Source: Nocardia cyriacigeorgica (GTDB lineage Bacteria > Actinomycetota > Actinomycetes > Mycobacteriales > Mycobacteriaceae). From it: a stretch of 64,000 nt of DNA. The translations under genes were made by a program, and so were the position numbers. Numbering within the stretch: the stretch's first letter is position 1; each line of letters starts with the position of its first letter. Under the pieces are notes generated by a model. It was not told where the DNA came from. It ran no database searches and saw only the letters and a list, made by a program, of their open reading frames with translations. The stretch lies in contig NZ_JARWNX010000040.1 in NCBI RefSeq assembly GCF_029868385.1, forward strand, positions 124,001-188,000. The letters are read 5' to 3'. Positions 9,111 through 17,942 of the stretch are shown here, in pieces.

Positions 9111-10082
9111 GTGGATTCACCGCCGCCGCGCCCCTTTCCCACAATCGAGCCGTACGCGTCCGGGCTGCTGGAGGTCGGTGACGGCCAGCGGATCTACTGG
9201 GAGACTTCGGGAAACCCCGCCGGAAAACCCGCCCTTGTCGTGCACGGCGGTCCCGGATCGGGAGGATCGCGCGGCTCACGCAAAACCTTCGACCCGCAGA
9301 TCTACCGCATCGTGCTCTTCGATCAGCGCGGATGTGGGCAGAGCCTGCCGAACGCGGCCGATCCACGAGTGAGCCTGGCGCACAACACCACCGAGCATCT
9401 GATCGCGGATATCGAGCGGTTGCGGGTCCATCTGGGGATCGAGCGATGGCTGCTGTACGGCGGATCATGGGGTTCCACCCTGATCCTCGCGTACGCGCAG
9501 CGATATCCGGAGCGGGTCTCGGAAATCGTGCTGGTCGGCGTCACGATGACGCGGCGCGAGGAGGTCGACTGGCTCTATCGCGGTGTGCGGCTCCTGCTGC
9601 CCGAACAGTGGGAAGCATTCCGCGACGGTGTCCCCGCTGCCGAACGCGAGGGTGATCTGGTCGCCGCGTACAGCCGGTTGTTCGATCATCCCGATCCGCA
9701 GGTGCGGTTGACGGCCGCGCGCCGCTGGTGTGCGTGGGAGGATGCCGTCATCGCGCACGAGAAGACCGGATCGCCAGGACAGTACAGCGCCCGATCGGAA
9801 CAAGAGATGCTGGCGATGACGCGGATCTGCGCCCACTATTTCGCCCACGCCGCCTGGCTGCCCGACGGTCAACTCCTGCGTGAGGCCCACCGACTCACCG
9901 GCATCCCGGCCGTACTCATCCACGGCAGACTCGACCTGAGCGCACCACTGCGCACCGCCTGGGAACTGGCCGCGGCCTGGCCCGAGGCGCAGCTACAGGT
10001 GATCGACGATTCCGGGCACACCGGGAGCCCGGCCATGAGGGAGGCCGTGTTGTCGGCCGTCGCGCGATTCGGGCGGCGGTGA
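9111..10082 (+). CDS. pip: Prolyl aminopeptidase (proline iminopeptidase), peptidase family S33
   Basis: This 323-residue alpha/beta-hydrolase carries the family hallmarks: an EPYASGLLEV start region, HGGPGSGG (oxyanion hole), FDQRGCGQS, the nucleophile motif GGSWGS and a late GHTGS histidine. The enzyme removes N-terminal proline from peptides in the cytoplasm; there is no signal peptide. A paralogue lies at 21572-22534 and is closely similar along its whole length, including DQRGCG and GGSWGS. The GTG start is the first in frame. No clear ribosome binding site precedes it. The gene stands alone. Confidence 0.88.
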   Translation: MDSPPPRPFPTIEPYASGLLEVGDGQRIYWETSGNPAGKPALVVHGGPGSGGSRGSRKTFDPQIYRIVLFDQRGCGQSLPNAADPRVSLAHNTTEHLIADIERLRVHLGIERWLLYGGSWGSTLILAYAQRYPERVSEIVLVGVTMTRREEVDWLYRGVRLLLPEQWEAFRDGVPAAEREGDLVAAYSRLFDHPDPQVRLTAARRWCAWEDAVIAHEKTGSPGQYSARSEQEMLAMTRICAHYFAHAAWLPDGQLLREAHRLTGIPAVLIHGRLDLSAPLRTAWELAAAWPEAQLQVIDDSGHTGSPAMREAVLSAVARFGRR

Positions 10083-10239
10083 GCACGATGAACTCAGCAC
10101 ACCCGAAATGCGAGGTGATCACCGGAAAGGCCCCTGCCCCATGAGAATCGATCCGGCGAACGCGTTCGCACCTCCGACCGCGGCGACGGTGCCTTCGGGG
10201 AATGGCCTCGTGTGCCGCTTGTCGACGATGTCGGCAGCG

Positions 10240-10788
10240 TTATCGATCGGTTGACCGACGCGAATGTCGTACCGGGGAATCCGGCTGTGCGCCGGGTTCG
10301 CTCGGCTCAGCTGGAGGGCTCAACCGCAGGATCATCTCGTTCTCCGGTCGCGGGTCATCCGGTCCGCAGGGCTGCGCGCGTCCGGTGCGGTGGAATCCTC
10401 GGCGCCGATACAGATTCTCCGCGTGATGGTTCCCGTCGAGCACCCACAGTCGCAGTTCGGCATGTCCGCCGGTGCGGGCCCAGTCGCACACCGCGTGTAC
10501 GAGGCGGTCGGATGTTCCGGTGCCGCGAGCGACGGGATTCACCCACACCGACACCAGTTCCGGTGATCCATCCGGTAGGCAACCGGCCGCGGAACCGAGT
10601 GGGGTGTCGCCGTTCTGTGCGACGAACAGGGTGCGCCCCTTCGCCCATGCGCGCCAGTGTTGTTCGTCCCATGCCGAGGCTTCGGCGAAGGTCGTGCTGA
10701 AGGTGCCCGGCGGCGATCCCGCGAGCGCGTCGAGCCGGATGGCTCGGGCGGTCGGCCAGTCCTCGGGGTGTACCCGGCGCACGATCAT
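10240..10788 (-). CDS. GNAT-family N-acetyltransferase
   Basis: This 182-residue protein starts MIVRRVHPEDW and shows the GNAT fold order. There is a hydrophobic strand with VSVWVNP, the acetyl-CoA loop VARGTG, then LRLWVLDGNHHAENLYRRRGF (in parts), the typical strand-loop with asparagine and tyrosine before the C-terminal GF motif. The substrate is unknown. About 25 C-terminal residues are proline-rich and probably unstructured. It lies just downstream of the SDR remnant on the same strand. Confidence 0.85.
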   Translation of the reverse strand: MIVRRVHPEDWPTARAIRLDALAGSPPGTFSTTFAEASAWDEQHWRAWAKGRTLFVAQNGDTPLGSAAGCLPDGSPELVSVWVNPVARGTGTSDRLVHAVCDWARTGGHAELRLWVLDGNHHAENLYRRRGFHRTGRAQPCGPDDPRPENEMILRLSPPAEPSEPGAQPDSPVRHSRRSTDR

Positions 10789-10832
10789 CGGTCGATCGTG
10801 CGCCGGATAGAGCACACCCGCAAGGGAATTGA

Positions 10833-11156
10833 TCAGTCTTTGGGTCCACCGGCGACGTAGATGACCTGACCGGAGACGAAGCCCGCGCCCTCGCTGGCGA
10901 GGAAGGAGGCCGTGTGGGCGATGTCTTCCGGGTAGCCGACGCGGGCGACGGGGATCTGGGAGGCGGCGGCAGTCTGGAAGTCCTCGAAGGAGGCGCCGAC
11001 GCGGGCGGCGGTGGCCGCGGTCATCTCGGTGACGATGAAACCGGGTGCGATGGCGTTCGCGGTGACGCCGAACTTGCCGAGTTCGAAGGCGAGGGTCTTG
11101 GTGAAGCCCTGCATACCCGCCTTGGCCGCGGCATAGTTGGCCTGGCCGCGGTTGCC
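10833..11156 (-). pseudogene. Remnant of a FabG-like short-chain dehydrogenase/reductase (C-terminal half only)
   Basis: About 108 codons match the second half of a classical SDR: the YAAAKAG catalytic Tyr/Lys motif, the GVTANAIAPGFI segment and a C-terminus with GYPEDIAHTASFLASEGAGFVSGQ (in parts). The N-terminal half, including the cofactor GxxxGxG loop and catalytic serine, is missing. Upstream of GNRGQ the frame runs into unrelated sequence. The breakpoint lies near 11157, close to the promoter of the divergent flavoprotein gene. A 130-codon frame starting at 11225 exists, but it would lack half the Rossmann fold, so I treat it as a pseudogene. Confidence 0.75.
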
Positions 11157-11258
11157 GCGGTATCGCCCGGTGCCTGGCTCGCCCAATTTTGCGGTATTGG
11201 CAATTTTTCTTGCCGGGATCGACAAGTGCCCGCATCATCGTCTGCGGAGGTGGTCAAC

Positions 11259-12230
11259 GTGACCGATGAGCTGAAAAGCAGCTATGACGTGGTGGTACTC
11301 GGCGGCGGAGCCGCAGGATTGAGTGGTGCGCTGACCTTGGCGCGGTCGCGCAGGACCGTGGCGGTGATCGACGCGGGCGCGCCGCGCAACGCACCGGCGG
11401 AGGGCGTGCACGGACTGCTCGGCCGCGAGGGTGTGCCACCGGGCGAACTGCTCGAGCGTGGCCGGTCCGAGGTCCGTGGTTATGGGGGAGAGGTGCTCAC
11501 CGGCGAGGTGCGCACCGCGGTGCGCGACGGCGACGAATTCGCGGTCACGCTGACCGATGGCCGATCGACCAGGGCGCGCAGGCTGCTGGTCGCGTCCGGT
11601 CTCACCGACGTGCTCCCGGATATTCCCGGTCTGCGCGAGCGTTGGGGTCGCGATGTGCTGCACTGCCCGTACTGTCACGGCTGGGAGGTGCGCGATCAGG
11701 CCATCGGCGTGCTCGCCAGCGGCCCGATGGCGGTGCACCAGACCATGCTGTTCCGGCAGCTGAGCGATGACGTGACATTCTTCGCCCACACCGCGGCGGC
11801 GCCCACCGGTGAGGTCGCCGAGGAATTCGCGGCACGCGGAATTCGGGTGGTGACCGGCGAGGTGGCGGCGCTGGAAGTCGCGGGGGATCGGCTGGTGGGT
11901 GTCCGGCTCGCCGATGGCACCGTCGTCGCCCGCGACGCGCTGGCGGTGGGTTCGCGGATGGTGGCGCGTGCGAGCTTCCTGAACGACCTCGGATTGACGC
12001 CGGTGGAGCACCCCATGGGCGTCGGTGAACACATTCCCGCGGACCCGACCGGGCGCACCGACGTGCCGGGTGTGTGGGTGGCGGGCAATGTCACCGATCT
12101 GACCGCCCAGGTGGGCGCGGCCGGGGCCGCCGGGACCATGGCGGGCGCGCAGATCAACGCCGACTTGGTCGCGGAGGAAACGCGACTGGCCGTTGCCGCG
12201 CTCCGGGAGCCGTCCCCGGCCGAGGTGTAG
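11259..12230 (+). CDS. FAD/NAD(P)-dependent oxidoreductase, thioredoxin-reductase-like with CPYC motif
   Basis: This 323-residue flavoprotein has an N-terminal FAD-binding motif VVVLGGGAAGLSGA, a redox-active CPYCHGWE motif at about residue 138, and a C-terminal VAGNVTDLTAQVGAAGAAG segment that closes the FAD site. CxxCHG is typical of TrxR-related dithiol oxidases/reductases rather than true thioredoxin reductase (CATC). The second nucleotide motif is weak (GVLASGPMAV), so NADPH use is uncertain. The GTG at 11259 follows GGAGG (11246-11250) with eight bases between. No thioredoxin gene adjoins it. Confidence 0.85.
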   Translation: MTDELKSSYDVVVLGGGAAGLSGALTLARSRRTVAVIDAGAPRNAPAEGVHGLLGREGVPPGELLERGRSEVRGYGGEVLTGEVRTAVRDGDEFAVTLTDGRSTRARRLLVASGLTDVLPDIPGLRERWGRDVLHCPYCHGWEVRDQAIGVLASGPMAVHQTMLFRQLSDDVTFFAHTAAAPTGEVAEEFAARGIRVVTGEVAALEVAGDRLVGVRLADGTVVARDALAVGSRMVARASFLNDLGLTPVEHPMGVGEHIPADPTGRTDVPGVWVAGNVTDLTAQVGAAGAAGTMAGAQINADLVAEETRLAVAALREPSPAEV

Positions 12231-12332
12231 ACGAGATCTGTCCAGTGCAAGCGGCGGGTCGGTGCGGCAAGGGGCCTCGCCCCACCGCGCCACCCGCTGT
12301 GGCGCCCACCCACATCAACCGAAAGGATCACC

Positions 12333-12950
12333 GTGACCGAGGAATTCGGCAAAGAGTTCTGGGAAGCCCGCTACCACGGCACCCACGCCGCCGACCGGGA
12401 GCCCAATCCCCAGCTCGTCGCGGAGGTGGGTGAGCTGGCCCCTGGCACGGCGCTGGACGCGGGGTGCGGAACCGGTGGCGAAGCGATCTGGCTCGCCACC
12501 CGCGGTTGGCAGGTGACGGCCGTCGACATCTCCACCGCTGCACTCGACCAGGCCCGCGCCCGCGCCGGCACCGCCGGTGCGGACATCGCATCCCGCATCA
12601 CCTGGCAACAGGCCGACCTCACCGAATGGCATCCCCCCACAGCCCATTTCGACCTGGTCTGCACCCATTACGTACACACCTCCGGCTCCCCGCGGGACCT
12701 GTTCGCCCGCCTGTCCGCCGCCGTGGCCCCCGGCGGCACTCTGCTCATCGTCGGCCACCACCCCACCGACCACCTGTCCGCCCACGCCCACTCATCCCGA
12801 GCCCACATCACCGCCACCGACATCGCAACCACCCTGGACCCGTCCCGATGGGAAATCCAAGTCGCCGAAGACCGTTCACGCCGCACCCCTGGCCCACACG
12901 GCACCGAGGTCACCCTCGCGGACACAGTGCTGCGAGCCCGTCGCGTGTAA
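12333..12950 (+). CDS. Class I SAM-dependent methyltransferase
   Basis: This 205-residue protein starts like many small actinobacterial methyltransferases (FGKEFWEARYHG). Motif I is ALDAGCGTGGEAIWLA, followed by VTAVDIS (acidic residue binding SAM ribose) and the post-motif segment FDLVCTHYVHT. The substrate is unknown. The GTG start follows GAAAGGA (12321-12327). It is on the same strand as the preceding flavoprotein with about 100 nt between, so cotranscription is possible. It ends directly against the convergent MerR gene. Confidence 0.87.
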   Translation: MTEEFGKEFWEARYHGTHAADREPNPQLVAEVGELAPGTALDAGCGTGGEAIWLATRGWQVTAVDISTAALDQARARAGTAGADIASRITWQQADLTEWHPPTAHFDLVCTHYVHTSGSPRDLFARLSAAVAPGGTLLIVGHHPTDHLSAHAHSSRAHITATDIATTLDPSRWEIQVAEDRSRRTPGPHGTEVTLADTVLRARRV

Positions 12951-13358
12951 TCAGGCGGGGATCGACTCGCGATCGGATCCGTCGAGGGGCGGATAGTGGT
13001 CGTCGCCTGTGCGTTCGGCTGCCGCGATGTAGTCGGCGAGGGCGTCGCGGGATCGGGTGAGCCGGTCCATCTGGTCGTCGATTCGCCGCAGTCGAGAGCG
13101 CATCGCGGCCAGCATCTCCGGGCAGCCGGGGAGTTCAGGTGCTGCTCCGGTCGCGCAGGGGAGCATGTAGGCGATGTCCTCGGAGGACAGGCCGGCACCG
13201 AGCAGATGCCGGATCTGCTGTACCCGCAGCACGGCGGACTCGTCGTAGTCGCGGTAGCCGTTCGCGCCGCGGTCTGCCTCGAGCAGGCCCTGCGCCTCGT
13301 AGTAGCGCAACTGGTGGGTGTTGACACCCGTCCGGCTGCTCAGTTCTCCGATCCGCAT
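12951..13358 (-). CDS. MerR-family transcriptional regulator
   Basis: The protein has 135 residues. The MerR winged-helix domain is at residues 1-70 (MRIGELSSRTGVNTHQLRYYE, then GYRDYDESAVLRVQQI), followed by a coiled coil at about 75-115. There are two C-terminal-half cysteines (LPCATG and PGCPEM) but no clear metal-binding C-terminal motif. It is divergent from the oxidoreductase gene at 13408. The shared 49-nt region holds a palindrome between -35 and -10, the usual MerR arrangement, so that gene is the probable target. Confidence 0.9.
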   Translation of the reverse strand: MRIGELSSRTGVNTHQLRYYEAQGLLEADRGANGYRDYDESAVLRVQQIRHLLGAGLSSEDIAYMLPCATGAAPELPGCPEMLAAMRSRLRRIDDQMDRLTRSRDALADYIAAAERTGDDHYPPLDGSDRESIPA

Positions 13359-13369
13359 CGCATCCTCAC

Positions 13370-13401
13370 TTGACCTTCATATCGGTATGAACGTTGATGA
13401 T
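13370..13401 (+). promoter_or_regulatory. MerR-type promoter with palindrome in the spacer, leaderless start
   Basis: TTGACC (-35, 13370-13375) and GATGAT (-10, about 13396-13401) are separated by an unusually long spacer of about 20 nt. The spacer contains the inverted repeat TTCATA-N4-TATGAA (13376-13391). Overlong spacers untwisted by the bound regulator are the hallmark of MerR promoters. The ATG at 13408 lies seven bases after the -10, implying a leaderless transcript. Confidence 0.6.
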
Positions 13402-13407
13402 GCTCCC

Positions 13408-14280
13408 ATGACCACTACCGATACAACCGTGACAATCATCGGACTCGGCCTGATGGGCCAGGCGCTCGCGGGTGCGTTCCTGAAAGCCGGGCATCCGACA
13501 ACCGTGTGGAACCGGACGGCCGCCAAAGCCGATCAGCTGGTGGCCGAGGGTGCGCGCATGGCGCCGACCGTCGACGACGCGCTGAAGGCCGGTTCCCTGA
13601 CGATCATCTGCGTCACCGACTACCAGGCCATGTACGAGCTGCTCGGCGCGAGCGATCTGCACGGCACCACCGTGCTCAATCTGACCTCCGGCAGCTCGGC
13701 TCACGCCAGGCAAGCGGCTCGGTGGGCCGAGCAGCGCGGCGCCCGATACCTGGACGGCGCCATCATGGCGGTCCCACCGGTGATCGGCAGCGCCGACGCG
13801 GTGCTGCTGTACAGCGGGCCGCAGGCGGATTTCGAAGCCAACGCATCGACCCTCGACGTGCTCGGCACCGTCACCTACCTCGGTGCCGATCATGGTCTGG
13901 CATCGCTGTACGACGTGGCGGGCCTGGCCATGATGTGGAGCGTTCTGAATGCCTGGCTTCAGGGCACCGCCCTGCTCAGGACGGCCGGTGTCGATGCTGT
14001 GACGTTCGCGCCGTTCATGCGGCAGATGGCCGCCGAAGTGGCCGAATGGCTGCCCGGACATGCGGAGCAGATCGACAGGGGGTCTTACCCGGCCGAGGTG
14101 GCCTCATTGGAGACCCACGTACGGACGATGGCGCACCTGATCGAGGAATGCGAAGCGGCGGGTATCAATGCCGAACTGCCCGAGTTGATCAAGGCGATGG
14201 CGGACCGCTCTGTCCTCGCGGGACACGGTGGCGAGGAATATCCCGTGCTGATCGAGGAATTCGGCACACCGCACGAATGA
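13408..14280 (+). CDS. NAD(P)-dependent oxidoreductase, 6-phosphogluconate/3-hydroxyisobutyrate dehydrogenase-like
   Basis: This 290-residue protein has an N-terminal Rossmann domain with VTIIGLGLMGQALAGAF followed by VWNRTAAKADQL; the Arg/Thr after the second strand suggests NADPH. A central LTSGSS segment corresponds to the substrate-binding region, and an all-helical C-terminal domain follows. The helical domain resembles imine-reductase-like members (SLYDVAGLAMMW) more than true beta-hydroxyacid dehydrogenases. An upstream ATG at 13387 is possible, but the promoter position favours 13408. It is under the divergent MerR regulator. The substrate is unknown. Confidence 0.87.
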   Translation: MTTTDTTVTIIGLGLMGQALAGAFLKAGHPTTVWNRTAAKADQLVAEGARMAPTVDDALKAGSLTIICVTDYQAMYELLGASDLHGTTVLNLTSGSSAHARQAARWAEQRGARYLDGAIMAVPPVIGSADAVLLYSGPQADFEANASTLDVLGTVTYLGADHGLASLYDVAGLAMMWSVLNAWLQGTALLRTAGVDAVTFAPFMRQMAAEVAEWLPGHAEQIDRGSYPAEVASLETHVRTMAHLIEECEAAGINAELPELIKAMADRSVLAGHGGEEYPVLIEEFGTPHE

Positions 14281-14363
14281 TCCGGAAAAATCGGTGGTAT
14301 CGGGATCCGGTGTTCTGTACAAAGGGTCGGTCGAGAGATCCGAATCCGTTGAGAGGACCGGCC

Positions 14364-15200
14364 GTGTACGAGGCAGAGGCCATCGCCGCCAACCGCACCA
14401 ACTGGGACGATCGGGCAGATGTGCACGCGCGCTCGAAAATGTATGACGTGGACGCCTTTCTGGCCGATCCCGCCGACATCTCCCAGGTCGTGCGTAACGA
14501 TCTGGCCGTGCTCGCCCCGCATCTGCCGGCGTCCGGTATCGAAGGCCGTTCCTTACTGCATCTGCAATGCCATATCGGCACCGACACCGTTTCGTGGGCG
14601 CGGCTCGGGGCGGCCGAGGTGCACGGCCTCGACCTCTCGCCGAACTCCCTGCGGCACGCGGCTCGCATCGCGGAAGCCGACGGCCGTGACATCACCTGGG
14701 TGGAGGGCGACGCCCGCTACGCCTCCTCCCGCATCGACCGCCGCTTCGACACGATCGTCACCAGCGCCGGAACCATCGTCTGGCTCCCGGATCTCATCGA
14801 CTGGGCGCAGTCCATCCACGACCTTCTCGAACCGGGGGGCGTGTTCCTCATCCGCGACGATCATCCGCTGTTGGGCGCCGTGGATTTCCGTCCCTGGACC
14901 ATCACCCACGACTACCTCGGTGGCGGCGGTGCGCTCACCCATGAGGACTCCGGCAGCTACACCGAGGATTCTGACGGCCAGGTAGCCCACACAACCAATC
15001 ATCAATGGCAGCACGGCCTGGGCGAGATAGTCACCGCCCTGATCCGGGCAGACCTGCGCATCGAAGCTCTCCACGAACTGCCCTACATGGATTGGCCCGC
15101 ATTCCCTTCGCTGGTCGGTTGTGCCGAGGGATGGACGTTGGCGCACGGCGTACCGCGTATCCCGTTGAATTTCGCGATCGTCGCGCGACGAATTCGATAA
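14364..15200 (+). CDS. Class I SAM-dependent methyltransferase
   Basis: This 278-residue protein has SAM-binding motif LLHLQCHIGTDTVSWA, VHGLDLSPNSL, and a WVEGDARYA segment, in the order typical for a subfamily found widely in actinomycetes and firmicutes. LEPGGVFLIRDDHP follows as motif III. The substrate is unknown. The GTG at 14364 is preceded by GAGAGGA (14351-14357). It may be cotranscribed with the upstream oxidoreductase (83 nt gap). Confidence 0.87.
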   Translation: MYEAEAIAANRTNWDDRADVHARSKMYDVDAFLADPADISQVVRNDLAVLAPHLPASGIEGRSLLHLQCHIGTDTVSWARLGAAEVHGLDLSPNSLRHAARIAEADGRDITWVEGDARYASSRIDRRFDTIVTSAGTIVWLPDLIDWAQSIHDLLEPGGVFLIRDDHPLLGAVDFRPWTITHDYLGGGGALTHEDSGSYTEDSDGQVAHTTNHQWQHGLGEIVTALIRADLRIEALHELPYMDWPAFPSLVGCAEGWTLAHGVPRIPLNFAIVARRIR

Positions 15201-15280
15201 CACCGACGCGGACTGCGGTCGGTGCCGGTCCGCCGGCCCTGCCCGCATGTCCTCGGCACAGTGGCGGGCCGAGGACATGC

Positions 15281-15676
15281 TCATTCAGGCGCGCTCCGCG
15301 CCGGAGTGAGATGAGTGACCTCGCAGAGCCACCGCCCCTCGCGCCGAACGAACACATCGGAGGCCCACTCGTCGTTCTCGAACCGCTCACCCTGATACAC
15401 GCCCGTGTTGAACACCCGAGCCACGACCACCGCGACCTCACCCAACCCGACCACCGACGTCACCTCGCTCCGGAAAACATCATGCAGCACCACCCCACTG
15501 CCAACCGCCGCCAAGAACCGACTCCCCGCCATCACCCCGTCCTGCGAGACGAACACCCACCCCGGCGTCGTGAATGATCCGATGCGCTCCACATCATTGG
15601 CGACGAGCGCATCGTCCCAGTCCCTGCACAGCTGCGTAAACGTTTCGAACTCCCTGGATACGGTTTGTTCACTCAT
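15281..15676 (-). CDS. SnoaL-like / NTF2-fold protein
   Basis: This 131-residue protein has the NTF2-like pattern: an N-terminal helix with LCRDWDDALVANDVERI, a FTTPGWVFVSQDG strand pair, and a C-terminal FVRREGRWLCEVTHLTPA strand. Members are small polyketide-cyclase-like or ketosteroid-isomerase-like proteins, many without known activity. The ATG at 15676 (MSEQTV) was chosen over an extension of 17 unconvincing codons. It is convergent to the methyltransferase gene. Confidence 0.78.
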   Translation of the reverse strand: MSEQTVSREFETFTQLCRDWDDALVANDVERIGSFTTPGWVFVSQDGVMAGSRFLAAVGSGVVLHDVFRSEVTSVVGLGEVAVVVARVFNTGVYQGERFENDEWASDVFVRREGRWLCEVTHLTPARSAPE

Positions 15677-16086
15677 GAATCCGAGGATCGCACCGCACCG
15701 ACAGCCCGTCTTGGACAAATGGAGCACTACGTGAGCTTCGAAGGGGCCGACGTCCCTCCGCGGAGGCGGCAGTGAACGATCGCCTGTCTACTCCGGGAGC
15801 GGCAAGTATTTCCGAGTCGGCCCGGCTCACGAGGTGATTCCAGCAGCCGTGCGCACGGTGACGGCGCTGGCGGCGCAGTTCCGGGCGGGTCCGTACCCGC
15901 GCGGCGCTCATCGGCGGGCGGGAAAATCCTTCCCGCGGAAGGTGAGTGCGGTGCCAGGTGCGCCGGACATGAGAGCGTGATCCACAACAACGATGCTTCG
16001 CGGCGCATCGGAGCCTTCGACATGGCCTGCCACCGGAAGGGCGGGCTCGGTACCTCCACGATACCGGCCCCGCCGGTGCCGATCGG
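15677..16086. other. Intergenic stretch without a convincing gene
   Basis: This 410-nt region between the SnoaL-like gene (leftward) and the end of the leftward hydrolase gene contains only short open frames with no recognisable motif or good ribosome binding site. A GGGAAAATCCTTCCC stem (about 15921-15935) could form a small hairpin. It may hold the promoter of the SnoaL-like gene. Confidence 0.5.
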
Positions 16087-16974
16087 TCAGGGGCGCAGGA
16101 CCGAGACCAGGAATTCGGTCTGGTCGTGCACGGCCTGCTCGAACAGGTCGTCGAAATAGATGTCGAAATGTCCGGCGTCGTAACGCTTCACGATGGCGTG
16201 CTTGGTGCGTTCGGCGGCGCGCAACGCGCTCTTGACCGGGGCGATCGAATCGTTGTCGCACAGCGCGTACAGCACCGGCATCTTCAACGATTTGGCGCGA
16301 CGGCCCGGTGCGTCGAACAGTGCCGAGAACGCGACGCGAGCAGACACTTTCGGCTGATAGGTCTCGCTTTCCTCGGCAAGCCTGCCGAAGCCCTCCGGCA
16401 CATCGGAGGCGGCCATGAGCGCCGCGGAGCGTTTGCGCCCGGCCAATCGCACCGGCACCGGCTTGCGCCGGATGGGGCCGATCAGCAGATCGGTGGCGGC
16501 GATGGTGGCGACCTTGGTGAGGCTGGTCGGGCCCTTGGCTCGGGCCGCGGCCCACCCGCTGGTGAACGGCACCTGAGCCACCACGGCGGCGATATAGGCG
16601 TCGTCCGGGGCGATGGACAGCACATGCCCGCCGCTGAACGAGGTGCCCCACAACGCGATCCGGGTGGCATCGAAACCGCGAATGGTGCGCCCGTAGGCGA
16701 TCGCGGCATGCCAGTCCGCACGCTGACGGGCGATATGCAGCAGCTGACGCGGTGCGCCGTCACTGGCACCGAAATGGCGGTAGTCGAAGACCAGCACCCC
16801 CATACCCGCGGCCGCGAACCGTCGCGCGTACCTATCCAATCCCATTTCCCTGTTGGCCCCCAGGCCGTGTCCCATCACCACGAGCGGGCGGGGTTTGGGC
16901 ACGCCGTCCGGGCGGTAGAGCCAGGCGGCGCACTGCTCTCCCCCCGACGGGAAGCTGACCTCGACACGTTCCAT
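16087..16974 (-). CDS. Alpha/beta-hydrolase (dienelactone hydrolase/acyl-peptidase-like)
   Basis: This 295-residue protein is a cytoplasmic alpha/beta-hydrolase with VVMGHGLGANRE (oxyanion hole), VFDYRHFGASDG, nucleophile motif ALWGTSFSGGH, an acid near LCDNDSIAP and the catalytic His in DAGHFDIY. This layout is shared by actinobacterial relatives of Xaa-Pro/dienelactone hydrolases. The ATG at 16974 marks the start of homology-like sequence (MERVEVSFPSGG). The open frame runs on through the antisense of rnpB, which is not coding. The start codon lies only 30 nt from the divergent rnpB transcript, so the two promoters overlap. Confidence 0.85.
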   Translation of the reverse strand: MERVEVSFPSGGEQCAAWLYRPDGVPKPRPLVVMGHGLGANREMGLDRYARRFAAAGMGVLVFDYRHFGASDGAPRQLLHIARQRADWHAAIAYGRTIRGFDATRIALWGTSFSGGHVLSIAPDDAYIAAVVAQVPFTSGWAAARAKGPTSLTKVATIAATDLLIGPIRRKPVPVRLAGRKRSAALMAASDVPEGFGRLAEESETYQPKVSARVAFSALFDAPGRRAKSLKMPVLYALCDNDSIAPVKSALRAAERTKHAIVKRYDAGHFDIYFDDLFEQAVHDQTEFLVSVLRP

Positions 16975-16993
16975 GGTCGAACAACTTACCGAG

Positions 16994-16999
16994 TATCCT
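16994..16999 (+). promoter_or_regulatory. -10 element of the rnpB promoter
   Basis: TATCCT lies five bases before the first base of the P1 helix of RNase P RNA (17005), which places the likely transcription start at 17005-17006. The -35 region would fall over the start codon of the divergent hydrolase gene and has no good consensus. Confidence 0.5.
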
Positions 17000-17004
17000 G
17001 TCCT

Positions 17005-17428
<424 letters not shown>

Positions 17429-17435
17429 CATACGG

Positions 17436-17472
17436 CGATGCGGCGGTGCCCCACTCGGGCACCGCCGCATCG
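17436..17472 (+). terminator. Hairpin after rnpB, likely transcription terminator
   Basis: A 16-bp perfect stem (GATGCGGCGGTGCCC with its complement, plus one more pair) closes a 5-nt loop directly after rnpB. There is no T-run, as is common for GC-rich actinobacterial terminators. It could also serve the convergent lipoprotein gene, which ends at 17493. Confidence 0.65.
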
Positions 17473-17492
17473 GTATCAGTCTTCGGTGCGTC

Positions 17493-17942
17493 TCAACACA
17501 GCACCTTGATCATCTCGTAGATCGCCTTCGACTCCTCCGGCGACGCCGAACCGCGGCCGTTCTTGGTGCGGTTGGAGATCTCGGTCAGGATCTCGGACTC
17601 GGGCTTGCCTTCGTGGATGTCCTCGCAGGTATCGGTGAAGATTTCGCCGATCTCCTCATCGCTGCGGCCGTCGGACAGGCTCGGGAAGGCCTGCTTGTAG
17701 GCGACGACGAAGGAGCTGACCTTGACGGTGTCGAGGCCCATATCGTCATCGGCCTCGGTCGATGGTGCGGCCGCGTCGCTGGTGGCGGTGCCGGACTTGG
17801 TTCCGGTCGCCGATGCGCTCGCCGAACCGGAGGTCGCCGCAGTGGTCTGGGCGACGCTGGAGCTCGTCTCGTCCTCGCAACCGGCGACGAACAGGGCAAG
17901 GGCGCAGGCAGATGCCGCAATCGCGGCGGAAGTTCTGATCAC
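17493..17942 (-). CDS. Lipoprotein with DUF732-like C-terminal domain
   Basis: This 149-residue protein has a lipoprotein signal: a hydrophobic stretch followed by lipobox VAGC (Cys about residue 22). A Ser/Thr/Ala-rich linker spans about 25-65. A helical C-terminal domain has two cysteines (FTDTCEDIHEG and the final IKVLC), resembling DUF732 domains of mycobacterial secreted proteins. It should be anchored on the outer face of the cytoplasmic membrane. The GTG start at 17942 puts the signal at the N-terminus; the longer open frame is implausible. Confidence 0.78.
   Translation of the reverse strand: MIRTSAAIAASACALALFVAGCEDETSSSVAQTTAATSGSASASATGTKSGTATSDAAAPSTEADDDMGLDTVKVSSFVVAYKQAFPSLSDGRSDEEIGEIFTDTCEDIHEGKPESEILTEISNRTKNGRGSASPEESKAIYEMIKVLC

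Noticed and set aside
10141..10256. Rightward 37-codon frame (MRIDPANAF...)
   Set aside because: Has a weak ribosome binding site but no similarity and overlaps the 3' end of the GNAT gene; insufficient support.
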